From Mycobacterium saskatchewanense (GTDB taxonomy: Bacteria > Actinomycetota > Actinomycetes > Mycobacteriales > Mycobacteriaceae): 64,000 nt of DNA. The first letter of the stretch is position 1. Every line of letters begins with the position of its first letter. The notes beneath the pieces are model-generated. The model saw only the letters and a list, made by a program, of their open reading frames with translations, was not told where the DNA came from and searched no databases. The stretch spans positions 1,364,001-1,428,000 of the forward strand of contig NZ_AP022573.1 of the NCBI RefSeq assembly GCF_010729105.1, in the 5' to 3' direction. The position numbers and the translations under genes are program-made. Shown here piece by piece: positions 17,088 to 26,289 of the stretch.

Positions 17088-17178
17088 CTGTGCCTAGGGT
17101 TCCGCTCGCACGAGGCCTGGACCGAGGGGCGCACCCGCACCGCCTGCGGGCACACCAGGGGACAAAAGCCCGGAAGGA
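17088..17178 (+). ncRNA. guanidine-I riboswitch (ykkC aptamer)
   Basis: Three diagnostic blocks occur in the right order and spacing: CTAGGGTTCCG at 17094-17104, CTGGACCGAG at 17117-17126 (consensus CTGGTCCGAG), and GGGACAAAAGCCCGG at 17159-17173. Between the last two is a perfect stem, CCCGCA/TGCGGG, at 17134-17150. These are the conserved elements of the ykkC/guanidine-I aptamer, which binds free guanidinium. It lies on the plus strand upstream of the leader ORF, the creatininase-like gene and the ligase gene, so that transcript should respond to guanidine. No second copy was found before the carboxylase operon. Confidence 0.92.
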
Positions 17179-17181
17179 TTG

Positions 17182-17216
17182 CGGAGCCTTCGCTCCGAAG
17201 TCATCGGAGGGCAGCA
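17182..17216 (+). promoter_or_regulatory. expression platform of the guanidine riboswitch
   Basis: Two mutually exclusive hairpins follow the aptamer: CGGAGC-CTTC-GCTCCG at 17182-17197 and TCCGA-AGTCA-TCGGA at 17194-17208. The second pairs with the left part of the GGAGGG Shine-Dalgarno sequence (17207-17212), so it would hide the ribosome site. The first would free it. There is no U-run, so control is more likely of translation than of termination. The switching mechanism is inferred from base pairing only. Confidence 0.55.
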
Positions 17217-17282
17217 ATGCCTCTGGTCAGCGGTGGGCAATCGGCGCGCCGTCCGCGCATCCCCGAAACGGTTTCGTCGTGA
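17217..17282 (+). CDS. short leader ORF (21 codons) coupled to the creatininase-like gene
   Basis: ATG at 17217 with GGAGGG five bases upstream is the best ribosome site in the leader. It encodes a 21-residue Arg/Ser/Pro-containing peptide beginning MPLVSGGQ. Its TGA (17280-17282) overlaps the GTG of the creatininase-like gene, which has no Shine-Dalgarno of its own. The leader ORF may therefore pass ribosomes on to that gene under riboswitch control. The peptide resembles nothing I know and need not have a function of its own. Confidence 0.5.
   Translation: MPLVSGGQSARRPRIPETVSS
17264..17276. repeat. 13-bp palindrome CGAAACGGTTTCG
   Basis: A perfect inverted repeat (CGAAAC-G-GTTTCG) just before the GTG of the creatininase-like gene. 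It shares the GAAAC/GTTTC half-sites of the LacI operator candidates but has an odd centre. It could be a further, weaker site or a small hairpin at the start codon. Confidence 0.35.
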
Positions 17283-18064
17283 GGTGGGGCGAATGCACCT
17301 CGCCGCAGCTCGGCCGGCTCAACTTGGCGGATCGGGTCGGGCTGGTCCCGGTGGGAGCCATCGAGCAACACGGTCCGCATCTACCGACCGACACCGACAC
17401 CAGACTCGCGCAGGCGATATGTGACGGAGCCGCCGCGCGATGTGCTGCCGCGATCGTGCTGCCGGCCCTATCGGTGGGGTGCAGCCTGGGCCATGGGACG
17501 GCCTTCCCGGGGACGCTGTCACTGTTCCCCGAAGAGCTGTCCCGACTCCTGATTCGTGTCGCCGAGTGGTCGGCCCTGAGCGGCCTCACTCGCCTGATCT
17601 TCGTCAACGGGCACATGGGCAACGTCGCGGCGCTGGGTGCGGCGACCGATCGGCTGCGGTTCTCCCGACCCGGCCTCAAGTCCAACTGGGTCGACTGGTG
17701 GAACGCCAGCCGCGAGATCACCGCTGAGGTGCTGGCCGACGGTGAGGACATCCACGCCAACCGAGCGGAGACTTCACTCGCGCTGCATGTGTTCCCTGAA
17801 CTGGTCGATCTCTCCGCGATGACCGGCGCCGACGACCCGGACCGCACCGGCGGCCTGACCTTTCGCTATACAGCAGAAGTGTTGTCGGGCAACGGCGTCA
17901 CGGGCTGTCCGTCGCAGGCCACGGCGGCGCTCGGCGAAACGCTCTTCGAAGCGATCGTGGATGTCGTTGCCGGCAAGGCCCTTGCCGGGATCGCCGAAGA
18001 GCCACCGCTACCCCGGCCGCACGGCCGAACCCCCGAACTCATCGAATTTTCAGGAGGCAGTTGA
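17279..18064 (+). CDS. creatininase-family metal-dependent amidohydrolase
   Basis: 261 residues from a GTG at 17279. Family motifs are LVPVGAIEQHGPHLPTDTD (Glu, His and Asp metal ligands), FVNGHMGN and DIHANRAETS. The family hydrolyses cyclic or linear amides: creatinine, mycofactocin precursor, and formamide intermediates in riboflavin/F420 biosynthesis. Its transcript is preceded by a guanidine-I riboswitch, and the next gene is a glutamine synthetase-like ligase (1-base overlap TGATG). A role on a guanidino lactam or amide is likely. Creatinine itself is only one candidate, since the nearby M24 protein does not look like creatinase. Confidence 0.85.
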   Translation: MRWGECTSPQLGRLNLADRVGLVPVGAIEQHGPHLPTDTDTRLAQAICDGAAARCAAAIVLPALSVGCSLGHGTAFPGTLSLFPEELSRLLIRVAEWSALSGLTRLIFVNGHMGNVAALGAATDRLRFSRPGLKSNWVDWWNASREITAEVLADGEDIHANRAETSLALHVFPELVDLSAMTGADDPDRTGGLTFRYTAEVLSGNGVTGCPSQATAALGETLFEAIVDVVAGKALAGIAEEPPLPRPHGRTPELIEFSGGS

Positions 18065-19446
18065 TGGATACGGTCAACGTCGTCGAACCCAACCACCGGG
18101 AGCTCGCGGAATCGCTCGCGCGCCGTGGCGTGAAGTATGCACTGGGTTCGTGGATCGATGTGCACGGCAGACCCAAGACGAAGGCGGTGCCCATCGATCA
18201 CCTTCCCAACATGCTGGCCGGCTCGGAGCGCTTCACTCCCCGGGGCATCACCGGATTCGGCGCGATGGACCCGCAGGAAGAGGAGTCCGTCGCGATACCG
18301 GACCTCACCACGTTGCGGCAGCTGTCCTGGGACAAACGGTTTGTCTGGATGGCCGCCGACATCATGTTCGGCGGGACCGAGCCCCTCGATCAGTGTCCGC
18401 GCAGCATTCTCAAAGCACAGCTGAACAGGGCGCGCGAACTGGGATTCGAGTTCAAACTCGGTGTCGAGACCGAGGTTTTCGTGTTCAACCCGGCCGAGCC
18501 GCGGGACGCGACCGGCTACCTGACACCGCTCGCCGCCAGCGGCGGTCTCAAACCCTGCCCGGCCTATGATGCCGAAGCCACGCTGGATGCGTCGGAGTTC
18601 CTCGACGATTTCGTGACAGCCCTGCGCGACAACGACTTCGGCGTCTTCAGCTTCGACCACGAGGGCGGTGACGGGCAGTACGAATTCGACTTCGAGTACG
18701 ACGGTGCGCTCGAGATGGCCGACCGGATAACCTTCTTCCGCCTGATGATCCGCCAGATCGCCAAGCGGCACGGCCTCGCGGTCACCTTCATGCCCAAGCC
18801 GTACACCGAAGCGTGGGGATCCGGCCACCACTACAACATGAGCCTGGTGTCGTCCGAGACCGGCGCGAACCTCATGCGCGATCCCGCTGACCCGCGAGGG
18901 ATGGGCTGGAGCGCAACGGCGTACGCCTTCGTCGCGGGCCTCATGCGGCATGCGGACGCCCTTGCCGCGATCGTGACGCCGACGGTCAATTCCTACAAGC
19001 GGCTCAACCCCAAGCTGGCCGACGGCACGCCCTCATGGGCACCGGTGTGGTCGGCCTATGGTGAACAAAATCGATCGTGCATGCTGCGGTTGCCCAAGAA
19101 CCGCCCGGCGGTGGAGAACCGCGTCGTCGACTCGGCGGCGAACACCTACCTGGCAGCGGCGTTTTCGCTGGCCGCCGGGCTCGACGGAATCGAACGCGGG
19201 CTGGATCCCGGGGACCCGGTGGACGTCGCGCTGGTCGACACGCAGGCGGACCCGACCCTGAACGCCGTTCGGCTGCCGCGCAACTTGCTCGAGGCGACCG
19301 ACGCCTTCGCCCGCAGCGAGCTGGCCGGCCGAGTCTTTCCCAAGCGTTTCGTCGCCGAATACGTCGACATGAAATACTCGGAATGGCATTCGTACCACAG
19401 CACGGTGAGCGACTGGGAGCGGGATCGCTACCTGTTTGCGCTGTGA
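18064..19446 (+). CDS. type III glutamine synthetase-like ligase (GlnT / gamma-glutamyl-amine ligase)
   Basis: 460 residues. AGGAGG precedes the ATG at 18064, which shares one base with the upstream stop. Glutamine synthetase blocks are present: KLGVETEVFVFN (metal Glu), DGQYEFDFEYDGAL, SGHHYNMSL (nucleotide/metal His) and NRSCMLRLPKNRPAVENRV. The opening VKYALGSWIDVHGRPKTKAVPIDHL is typical of the GlnT branch, whose members make glutamine or gamma-glutamylated amines such as gamma-glutamylmethylamide. In this operon it may trap ammonia or an amine released from a guanidino compound. Confidence 0.87.
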   Translation: MDTVNVVEPNHRELAESLARRGVKYALGSWIDVHGRPKTKAVPIDHLPNMLAGSERFTPRGITGFGAMDPQEEESVAIPDLTTLRQLSWDKRFVWMAADIMFGGTEPLDQCPRSILKAQLNRARELGFEFKLGVETEVFVFNPAEPRDATGYLTPLAASGGLKPCPAYDAEATLDASEFLDDFVTALRDNDFGVFSFDHEGGDGQYEFDFEYDGALEMADRITFFRLMIRQIAKRHGLAVTFMPKPYTEAWGSGHHYNMSLVSSETGANLMRDPADPRGMGWSATAYAFVAGLMRHADALAAIVTPTVNSYKRLNPKLADGTPSWAPVWSAYGEQNRSCMLRLPKNRPAVENRVVDSAANTYLAAAFSLAAGLDGIERGLDPGDPVDVALVDTQADPTLNAVRLPRNLLEATDAFARSELAGRVFPKRFVAEYVDMKYSEWHSYHSTVSDWERDRYLFAL

Positions 19447-19459
19447 GGAGGCATCAGTT

Positions 19460-20086
19460 TTGACGCAGTCCCGAGCCCCGTCGACACGGTCGCACCACCG
19501 CAGGCGAGCGGTGCTCCGTTCGACGGCCGCCGTGTTGCGCCGGCGGGGATTCGACGCGGTCACGAGCCGGTCCGTCGCCGCGGAGGGTGGCCTGCCGGAA
19601 CAGACCGTGCGGGCCTACTATCCCTCTCGCGACGATCTGCGCGCCGCCGGGCTCAAGTTCATGCTCAACGGGTGGATCGAGCAGGCCAACGACTTCATCA
19701 AGCGCCTTCCCACGAGTCTCGATCTCGAGGAGACGGCCCGCCTCATCATCGAGGTCGCCACGGTGCATGCCGCCGAGGACGAGTCCTTCACCCGCGCAAC
19801 AATCTCCGGTGTTTACGAGCGGTACCTGCAGGCGGGCAAGCACGCCGAACTGACCTCGTTGATCAGTGCGTACAACGACGTGCTGGCCGACCTGGTCGGC
19901 CATGTGCTGGCACGCAACGGCCGGCACGCCAGCCCCCGGGTGTGCCGTGCCGTCCTGGCGGTCGCGGACGGAACCGTGATCTATGAACTCGCGGCCGGGG
20001 AAAATCCCGTGCCCCGGGCGATTCAGATGCTCGAATTCGCGATACCGCAACTCTGCGCGCCCCCAGGCGATCGCCAAACCCGATGA
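19460..20086 (+). CDS. TetR-type transcriptional regulator
   Basis: 208 residues from a TTG at 19460 with GAGGAGG upstream, 13 bp after the ligase stop, so in the same operon. The HTH is AVLRRRGFDAVTSRSVAAEGGLPEQTVRAYYPSRDDL in outline (a TetR helix-turn-helix at residues about 20-65). The C-terminal ligand domain is poorly conserved. It probably regulates the island. Confidence 0.75.
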   Translation: MTQSRAPSTRSHHRRRAVLRSTAAVLRRRGFDAVTSRSVAAEGGLPEQTVRAYYPSRDDLRAAGLKFMLNGWIEQANDFIKRLPTSLDLEETARLIIEVATVHAAEDESFTRATISGVYERYLQAGKHAELTSLISAYNDVLADLVGHVLARNGRHASPRVCRAVLAVADGTVIYELAAGENPVPRAIQMLEFAIPQLCAPPGDRQTR

Positions 20087-20120
20087 GAATCCCGCGGCGG
20101 AGGATGGCATCCTCTGTGGA

Positions 20121-20828
20121 ATGACCCAACCCCGCCGCGGACGCCCCAGGATCATCGATCAGCGCAGGCCTGGCGACACGCCCCGGGAGGAGATTCTCGA
20201 CGCCGCCGCCGAGCTGTTCACCGAATGCGGGTACACCGCGACATCGACGCGGGCCATCGCCGACGCCGTCGGCATCAGGCAGAGCAGCATCTATCACCAC
20301 TTCGAGACCAAGGACGACATCCTCGACAACCTGCTGGTGCGTACGGTTGACGCGTCGGCGACACTGGCGCGACAGCTCCTCGACCACCCGGGCTCGGCGG
20401 CCAGCCGCCTCTACGTCATGGTCTGGTACGACTCCCACCAGTTGCTGGCCAGTCGCTGGAATCTGGGTGCCCTGTATCAGTTGCCGGAGAGCCGGGGTAC
20501 CAAGTTCCCCCGCTTCGAGTCGCGTCGCGAGTACCTCCGAAAGGGCTATCGTCAACTCGCGCGCCAGACCTGCTCCGAGTCCAGCGCCTGGCAGCGGCGA
20601 CCGAAAATCGAGACGACCGTCGCGACGGAGCTGCCGTTCCACTTCGTCGAGACGGCGATTCAGATCAGGCTCGATACCCCGGGGTGGTTGGGCAAGGTGG
20701 GGGCGCAGTGCATCGCCACGGGCATCGCCGACTCCTGCTTGCGCGCACTGACCGCCACCAGCGGGACGAGACTGAAGGCGCAGGCGCATCGCATACTCGG
20801 CGAGTTGACGGCACCTCCGGAGGAATGA
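20121..20828 (+). CDS. TetR-family transcriptional regulator
   Basis: 235 residues from the ATG at 20121. A clear TetR HTH: REEILDAAAELFTECGYTAT, then RAIADAVGIRQSSIYHHFE. It lies 34 bp after another TetR-like gene and is convergent with the allophanate hydrolase gene, whose 3' end is 26 bp away. It may regulate the carboxylase operon, but no operator is evident. Confidence 0.88.
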   Translation: MTQPRRGRPRIIDQRRPGDTPREEILDAAAELFTECGYTATSTRAIADAVGIRQSSIYHHFETKDDILDNLLVRTVDASATLARQLLDHPGSAASRLYVMVWYDSHQLLASRWNLGALYQLPESRGTKFPRFESRREYLRKGYRQLARQTCSESSAWQRRPKIETTVATELPFHFVETAIQIRLDTPGWLGKVGAQCIATGIADSCLRALTATSGTRLKAQAHRILGELTAPPEE

Positions 20829-20854
20829 CCGGCATCGCCCGAAAGGCGATGAGC

Positions 20855-22618
20855 TCAGGCCGATGTCGCCTCCGCGGCGGACTGCACTGCCCGCAGATAG
20901 GTCGGCCAGTCCCCGTACTGGGAGATGTCCTCGCCTTCCTGCCAAGCGTCGAGGGCGCAGCCGAAGCCGACCACCTCATCCCCGTTTGCCAGGGTGATGG
21001 GCCCCAGCGCCATCGGCGCGGGCAGGGCCGCGAGGAATTCGCCCAACATGGCCGTGCCGACGAGCCACAGTTCGCCTCGGATCGGCACGCCGGCCCGGGC
21101 GCCGACCCGGACCAGCCCCGGCTTGGCCGGCGCAGTGTCGAGGCGAGCGAGGCGGTAGAGCGGCGCGGTGGCGGCGGGCCCCACCCAGCGGGCCCCGCGA
21201 CCGGTGAGTTGATGCGCCAGGGGCTGGTCGCGCAGATGCGCACCGACGACGAAAAGTTGGGTCGCGGCAAAGCCGGCTCGTACCGGCCATGGGGCGGGGG
21301 CCTGTTGAGGTTCCTTCTGCGGCAGTGAGACCGCGCCGGGCCGGGCCACCGGCGGCGTCGGGACGACGGCTAGGCGCGCCAGGTCCAGTGCGACCGCGTC
21401 GGCCCCCGACCTGGCCACCACAGTGACGCCGAATTGGGAACCGTCGGCCGTGCCCGCCGGCACCGCGACCGCGCAGAGATCCATCAAATTGCAGAAGTTG
21501 GTGTAGACGCCGAGCGCGGAGTTGACGGCCACGGGGTCGGCGGCGACCTGCGCGATCGTCGGGTGGTGTGTCGTGGTGGGAACCAGCAACGCGTCACAGC
21601 CGCCCAATTCGGCGAGCGCGGACGCGGTGAGCTCGGCGAGCCGGACGCGGTCGGCGAGCAGGTCGGTGGCGCGCACCGTCCCCGCGGCCGACACGATCGC
21701 CCCGACCGTCGGATCCACCTCGGCCGGGTGGGCGTCGACGAAAGCCCCTACGGCTTCGTGCCTTTCGGCCACCAGGCCGCCGTCGTAGAGCAACCGAGCC
21801 GCATCAAGGAAGGGGGCTAGGTCGATTTCCCGCAGCGCTACACCGCGTTTCGCGAGGCGGTCGCAGGCATCGCGGAACGCCGACCGCCACGATCCGGACA
21901 ATCCCGGCAGCTCCCGCGGGACCGCCACGGTGGCCCTCGACGGCACGGCCAGCGGCGCGTCGGGCGGAAATGGGCGGGCGCCACCGGCCATTACCCCCAT
22001 CGCGACGTCGGCCGTGTCGATGTCGCGCGCCAGCACCGTCACGCAGTCGTAGGAGCGGCACGCGGGAACGACACCGTCGATCGGCACCAGGCCGGGCGTG
22101 GGTTTGATGCCCACGACACCCTGCAGCGCCGCGGGCACCCGGCCGGATCCCGCGGTATCGGTGCCAACCGCGACATCGGCTAGCCCGAGGGCGACAGCGA
22201 CCGCCGAACCGGAGCTCGAGCCGCCCGAGATGTACTCGGGGCGACGGGCATCCCGCACCGCTCCGTGCGGGCTGCGCGTGCCGACCAGACCGGTCGCGAA
22301 CTGGTCGAGGTTGGTCGCGCCCAGGACGACAGCGCCCGCGTCGCGTAACCGCGCCACCACGGGGGCGTCGGCGGCCGCCGGTGCGGTCGCGAAAGCGGGA
22401 CATCCTGCGGTGGTCGCCAGCCCGGCAACGTCGACGTTGTTCTTGACGGCGGCGACGAGTCCGGCAAGCGGCCGGTCCTCGCCGTTCGCGACGGAGTCGT
22501 CGACGGCCGCCGCCTCGGCCAGCGCGTCTGCCATGGGCCGCAGGAAGACCCAGATCTCCGGGCGGTCGACGGCCTCGATGGCCGCGTACGCCGCGCGCAC
22601 CCGGTCGACGGCGCTCAT
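20855..22618 (-). CDS. atzF: allophanate hydrolase (amidase-signature plus C-terminal domain)
   Basis: 587 residues. The start ATG at 22618 overlaps the upstream carboxylase stop (ATGA). The amidase-signature domain (about 1-440) has the Ser-cisSer-Lys residues in VAAVKNNVDVAG and SGGSSSGSAVAVALG, with GTDTAGSGRVPA following. The last 120 residues (FVVGAHLRDQPLAHQL to QEGEDISQYGDW) are the AtzF/DUR1-type C-terminal domain, so this is a full allophanate hydrolase. It splits allophanate into two ammonia and two CO2 (the second domain acts on the N-carboxycarbamate intermediate). It completes degradation of urea or of guanidine via carboxyguanidine. Confidence 0.93.
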   Translation of the reverse strand: MSAVDRVRAAYAAIEAVDRPEIWVFLRPMADALAEAAAVDDSVANGEDRPLAGLVAAVKNNVDVAGLATTAGCPAFATAPAAADAPVVARLRDAGAVVLGATNLDQFATGLVGTRSPHGAVRDARRPEYISGGSSSGSAVAVALGLADVAVGTDTAGSGRVPAALQGVVGIKPTPGLVPIDGVVPACRSYDCVTVLARDIDTADVAMGVMAGGARPFPPDAPLAVPSRATVAVPRELPGLSGSWRSAFRDACDRLAKRGVALREIDLAPFLDAARLLYDGGLVAERHEAVGAFVDAHPAEVDPTVGAIVSAAGTVRATDLLADRVRLAELTASALAELGGCDALLVPTTTHHPTIAQVAADPVAVNSALGVYTNFCNLMDLCAVAVPAGTADGSQFGVTVVARSGADAVALDLARLAVVPTPPVARPGAVSLPQKEPQQAPAPWPVRAGFAATQLFVVGAHLRDQPLAHQLTGRGARWVGPAATAPLYRLARLDTAPAKPGLVRVGARAGVPIRGELWLVGTAMLGEFLAALPAPMALGPITLANGDEVVGFGCALDAWQEGEDISQYGDWPTYLRAVQSAAEATSA

Positions 22619-25600
22619 GCCGACACCTCCATGACGTCCCTTTCCGATAGGGGCGGGGCCACGACCACCAACGGGGTGCCCGGGTCGACCTGGTGGCCCG
22701 CCTCCACCAATACCCTTGTGACGACACCGTCGACGGGGGCGGTCAATACCGTCTCCATCTTCATCGCCTCGAGCGCAAGCAGCGCCTGACCCGCGACCAC
22801 ATCGTCGCCGACCGCGACGTCCACCCTCCACACGTTCGAGGAGAACGGCGCGTCCACCCGCTGCTCGTCGCGGTCAAGCACCAGGTCGACGCTGGCGGCC
22901 GCAGAACGGGATTCGGCCCGTTGCGCGCGGTCGAACTCCCCCGCCGCAGCCCACGCGTCGCGTTCGGCGGCGAACGCGACGCTCTGGCGCGCGCGGAACT
23001 CCGCGATCGATTCCGCATGGTCGGACAGGAACCGCTCGTGGTCGGCGAGCGAGAAGGAACCCGGGGTGATCTCGACGGTGCCCCGGCCCGCGGCCAGGTC
23101 GGCGCGCAGGTCCAGCAACTCCTCCGCCGAAACCGGGTACCAGCTGATGCGGTCGAAGAATCTGAGCAGGCAAGGGTTTTCGGGCTCGAACGGCGCGGTG
23201 TGCCGATAGCTGCTCCACACCTGCGTGGTCCGTCCTACGAACTGATAGCCGCCCGGCCCCTCCATCCCGTAGATGCACAGATACGCGCCGCCGATGCCGA
23301 CCGAGTTCTCGGCCGTCCAGGTGCGTGCGGGGTTGTACTTGGTAGTCACCAACCGGTGCCGGGGATCGAGCGGTGTCGCCACGGGCGCGCCGAGGTACAC
23401 GTCGCCGAGGCCCAGCGTCAGGTACTCCGCCGAGAACACGATCCCCATGACTTCGTCGCGCGACGCCAAACCGTTGACCCGCCTGATGAACTCGATGTTC
23501 GACGGGCACCACGGCGCGTCGTCACGCACCCCCGACATGTACCGCGCGATGGCCTCACGGGTCGCGGGGTCGTCCCAGCTCAAGGGCAGCCGGACCGACC
23601 TGCTCGGGACGACGATATCCGACGTCGCCGGCAGCGTTTCTTCCACGTCCGACAGCAACCCGAGCAAGCTGTTGACCGACAGCTCGTCCGGGTCCACATG
23701 CACCTGCAGCGACCGGATTCCCGGTGTCAGGTCGATGATTCCGGACACGCCGCCGTCCCGGCGCAGCTCGTCCAGTCTGCGATGCAGGGCATGAACGCGG
23801 ACGCGCAGCGCGAGATCGAGGACCATCTCGCCGTACTCGACCAGGACGTTGTCGTCGCCGCTGCGGCGGTAGGTGACCGAAGGACCGCCGTCCAGGGCTC
23901 GGCGGGCGAGCACTCCGTCGTCGCCGTCGCCGCCGGTGCGGGGCACGAAACCCGCTGCGCCGCGGGCTTTCCCCACATCGCGGCGCGACGGCACGTCAGC
24001 GGCGCGGACGGGGACGAACCGGACGGTGTCGCCCGGGCGCAGTTGCCCCAGTTTCCACCGATCGGCCGAGGTGACGGTGAGGGGGCAAACGAAGCCACCC
24101 AGGCTCGGGCCATCGGGGCCGAGCAGGATCGGGGTGTCACCGGTGAAATCCAGCGCACCCACGGAATAGGCGTTGTCGTGGATGTTCGACGGGTGCAATC
24201 CGGCTGCCCCGCCGTCGGGTCGCGCCCATTCCGGCTTGGGGCCTTCGAGGCGCACGCCGGTGCGCGCCGAGTTGAAGTGCACGCGGTACCGGCTGTGACA
24301 AATGCTGTCGATGTCGGCGCGGGTGAAGAATTCCGGCGCGCCGTGCGGGCCCTCGGTGACGGCGAGTTCCCAGTCGGACCGCATCGCCGGGCGCTCCACG
24401 GGCGGCACCGCCGCCGTAGCCCCCTGGCGCACTGTGGGGTTGGCGCGCAGCACGTCGCCGGTCACCAGTGCACGCCCGCCGTGACCGCCGAACCGCCCGA
24501 GCGTGAAGGTGGACGCGCTGCCGAGATAATCCGGCACATCGAACCCACCGGCGATGAGCACGTATGTGCGCAAACCTTTCTCGGCGGCCCCGACGTCGAG
24601 CACGCCGCCCGCCGGAACCTCGACAGGCTCCCACATCCGCACGGGCGCCCCGTCCACCGTCACCGGGCATTCGGCCCCCGTGACGCACACCGTCGTCGGG
24701 TGCGTCACGCGCAGCGCCGGGCCCGTCGACGTACACTCGAGCCCCGGTGCCCCGTCGGCGTTGCCGAGGGCGCGGTTGCCGAGGCGAAACGACAGGTCGT
24801 CCATCGGCCCGCTCGGCGGCACCCCGACGTCCCACCTGCCCAGCCGCCCGGGCAGGTCCTGAACCGTGGTCAGCAGGCCCGGGCGCTCGACTGTGACGCT
24901 GGGGCGCGGATCCTCGACGCCGGCGAAGGTGGCGGTGCTGTGCGTGGCGGCCCGCACGTCGCGGTGATCCAACGCCGCGCGCGCCGCGCCGATGTTGACC
25001 TCGATGCCCCGCACGTCGGTGGCGTCCAGGGCGGCGCCGAGCCGATCCAGGGCGGTGTCGCGGTCGGAGGCCGCGACAATGACTTTGGCCAGCAGTGGGT
25101 CGTATGACGCCGTGACGTCGGTGCCCGCCTCGACCCAGGTGTCGACGCGGACGTCGCTCCCGTCGGCGAGCCGGTCGGGGAAGGTGACCGCAGTGAGAAT
25201 TCCGGTGCTGGGGCGGTAGTCGCGCCACGGGTTTTCGGCATACACCCGCGCCTCCACCGCGTGTCCCACCACGGCGACGGCACCGGTGGTGGCGCCGGGT
25301 GCCAGGTGTTCGGACAGCATCTCCCGTTCGCCGCGGGCCAGCCGAAACATCCAACCCGGCAGGTCGATCCCGGTCACCGCCTCGGTGACGGGGTGCTCCA
25401 CTTGCAGGCGCGCGTTCACCTCGAGGAACGACGCCTGCTTGCGCCGCGGGTCGTAGACGAATTCGACGGTGCCCGCCGACCGGTAGTTCACCGACGCGGC
25501 CAGCGCGCGCGACGAGGAATGCAACAGCTCGCGCAGGTCATCGGGCAGGGCGGGCGCCGGCGCCTCTTCGATCACCTTCTGGTTGCGGCGCTGCAGCGAA

Positions 25601-26289
25601 CAGTCTCGGTCGCCCAGCGACAGTACCCGACCGGTGCCGTCGCCGAAGATCTGCACCTCGACGTGGCGCGCGTCGTCGACGAAGCGCTCCACGAATACGC
25701 CCGCCGATCCGAAGCTGCGCTCCGCGAGCCGGGACACGCGGTCGAATGCCGTGCGCACATCGGTGCGGTCGCGGCACACCTGCATGCCGATCCCGCCGCC
25801 ACCGCCGGTGGCCTTGAGGATGACGGGATACCCGATGTCGTCGGCCGCCCGGGTCGCCGCGGCCGCGCCGTCGAGCAGATCGGACCCGGGAAACACCGGC
25901 ACGCCCGACGCCACGGCCGCCGCGCGGGCCGTGTGTTTGGTGCCGAACACCCGCAGTTGATGCGGGGTCGGGCCGACGAAGGACATGCCGGCGTCTTCGA
26001 CGGCAGCAGCGAAATCGGCGTCCTCGGACAGAAACCCGTACCCGGGGTGGACCATGTCGGCGCCGGTCTGGTCGGCGGCGGCAAGGATCGCGTCGACGCG
26101 CAGGTAGCTTTCACCGGGCGCGGCGGGGCCGAGCCGCACCGCGGCATCGGCCATTCGGACGTGCGGCGCGCCCCGGTCGGCGTCGGAGAACACCGCGACC
26201 GTGCGCAGGCCCAGCAGCCGCGCCGACCGCACCAGCCGGACGGCGATCTCCCCCCGATTGGCGATCAGGACCGTCCGCGTCGCGCTCAC
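22615..26289 (-). CDS. biotin-dependent urea/guanidine carboxylase
   Basis: 1224 residues from a GTG at 26289 (GTGA overlap with the upstream gene). An N-terminal biotin carboxylase begins TVLIANRGEIAVRLVRSARLLG and has the ATP-grasp glycine loop (KATGGGGGIGMQVC). Next are the two carboxyltransferase halves (AHS2: VQDLPGRLGRWDVGVPPSGPMDD; AHS1: DDNVLVEYGEMVLDLALR). The C-terminal biotinyl domain carries ALEAMKMETVLTAP. In operons with two DUF1989 proteins this enzyme is usually a guanidine carboxylase making carboxyguanidine; without them it would be read as urea carboxylase. Sequence alone does not prove the substrate. Confidence 0.92.
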   Translation of the reverse strand: MSATRTVLIANRGEIAVRLVRSARLLGLRTVAVFSDADRGAPHVRMADAAVRLGPAAPGESYLRVDAILAAADQTGADMVHPGYGFLSEDADFAAAVEDAGMSFVGPTPHQLRVFGTKHTARAAAVASGVPVFPGSDLLDGAAAATRAADDIGYPVILKATGGGGGIGMQVCRDRTDVRTAFDRVSRLAERSFGSAGVFVERFVDDARHVEVQIFGDGTGRVLSLGDRDCSLQRRNQKVIEEAPAPALPDDLRELLHSSSRALAASVNYRSAGTVEFVYDPRRKQASFLEVNARLQVEHPVTEAVTGIDLPGWMFRLARGEREMLSEHLAPGATTGAVAVVGHAVEARVYAENPWRDYRPSTGILTAVTFPDRLADGSDVRVDTWVEAGTDVTASYDPLLAKVIVAASDRDTALDRLGAALDATDVRGIEVNIGAARAALDHRDVRAATHSTATFAGVEDPRPSVTVERPGLLTTVQDLPGRLGRWDVGVPPSGPMDDLSFRLGNRALGNADGAPGLECTSTGPALRVTHPTTVCVTGAECPVTVDGAPVRMWEPVEVPAGGVLDVGAAEKGLRTYVLIAGGFDVPDYLGSASTFTLGRFGGHGGRALVTGDVLRANPTVRQGATAAVPPVERPAMRSDWELAVTEGPHGAPEFFTRADIDSICHSRYRVHFNSARTGVRLEGPKPEWARPDGGAAGLHPSNIHDNAYSVGALDFTGDTPILLGPDGPSLGGFVCPLTVTSADRWKLGQLRPGDTVRFVPVRAADVPSRRDVGKARGAAGFVPRTGGDGDDGVLARRALDGGPSVTYRRSGDDNVLVEYGEMVLDLALRVRVHALHRRLDELRRDGGVSGIIDLTPGIRSLQVHVDPDELSVNSLLGLLSDVEETLPATSDIVVPSRSVRLPLSWDDPATREAIARYMSGVRDDAPWCPSNIEFIRRVNGLASRDEVMGIVFSAEYLTLGLGDVYLGAPVATPLDPRHRLVTTKYNPARTWTAENSVGIGGAYLCIYGMEGPGGYQFVGRTTQVWSSYRHTAPFEPENPCLLRFFDRISWYPVSAEELLDLRADLAAGRGTVEITPGSFSLADHERFLSDHAESIAEFRARQSVAFAAERDAWAAAGEFDRAQRAESRSAAASVDLVLDRDEQRVDAPFSSNVWRVDVAVGDDVVAGQALLALEAMKMETVLTAPVDGVVTRVLVEAGHQVDPGTPLVVVAPPLSERDVMEVSA

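Noticed and set aside
22693..25107. 804-codon plus-strand open frame
   Set aside because: It lies opposite the carboxylase gene and is rich in Arg, His and Gly with no domain; it is a GC-skew shadow of the real gene.
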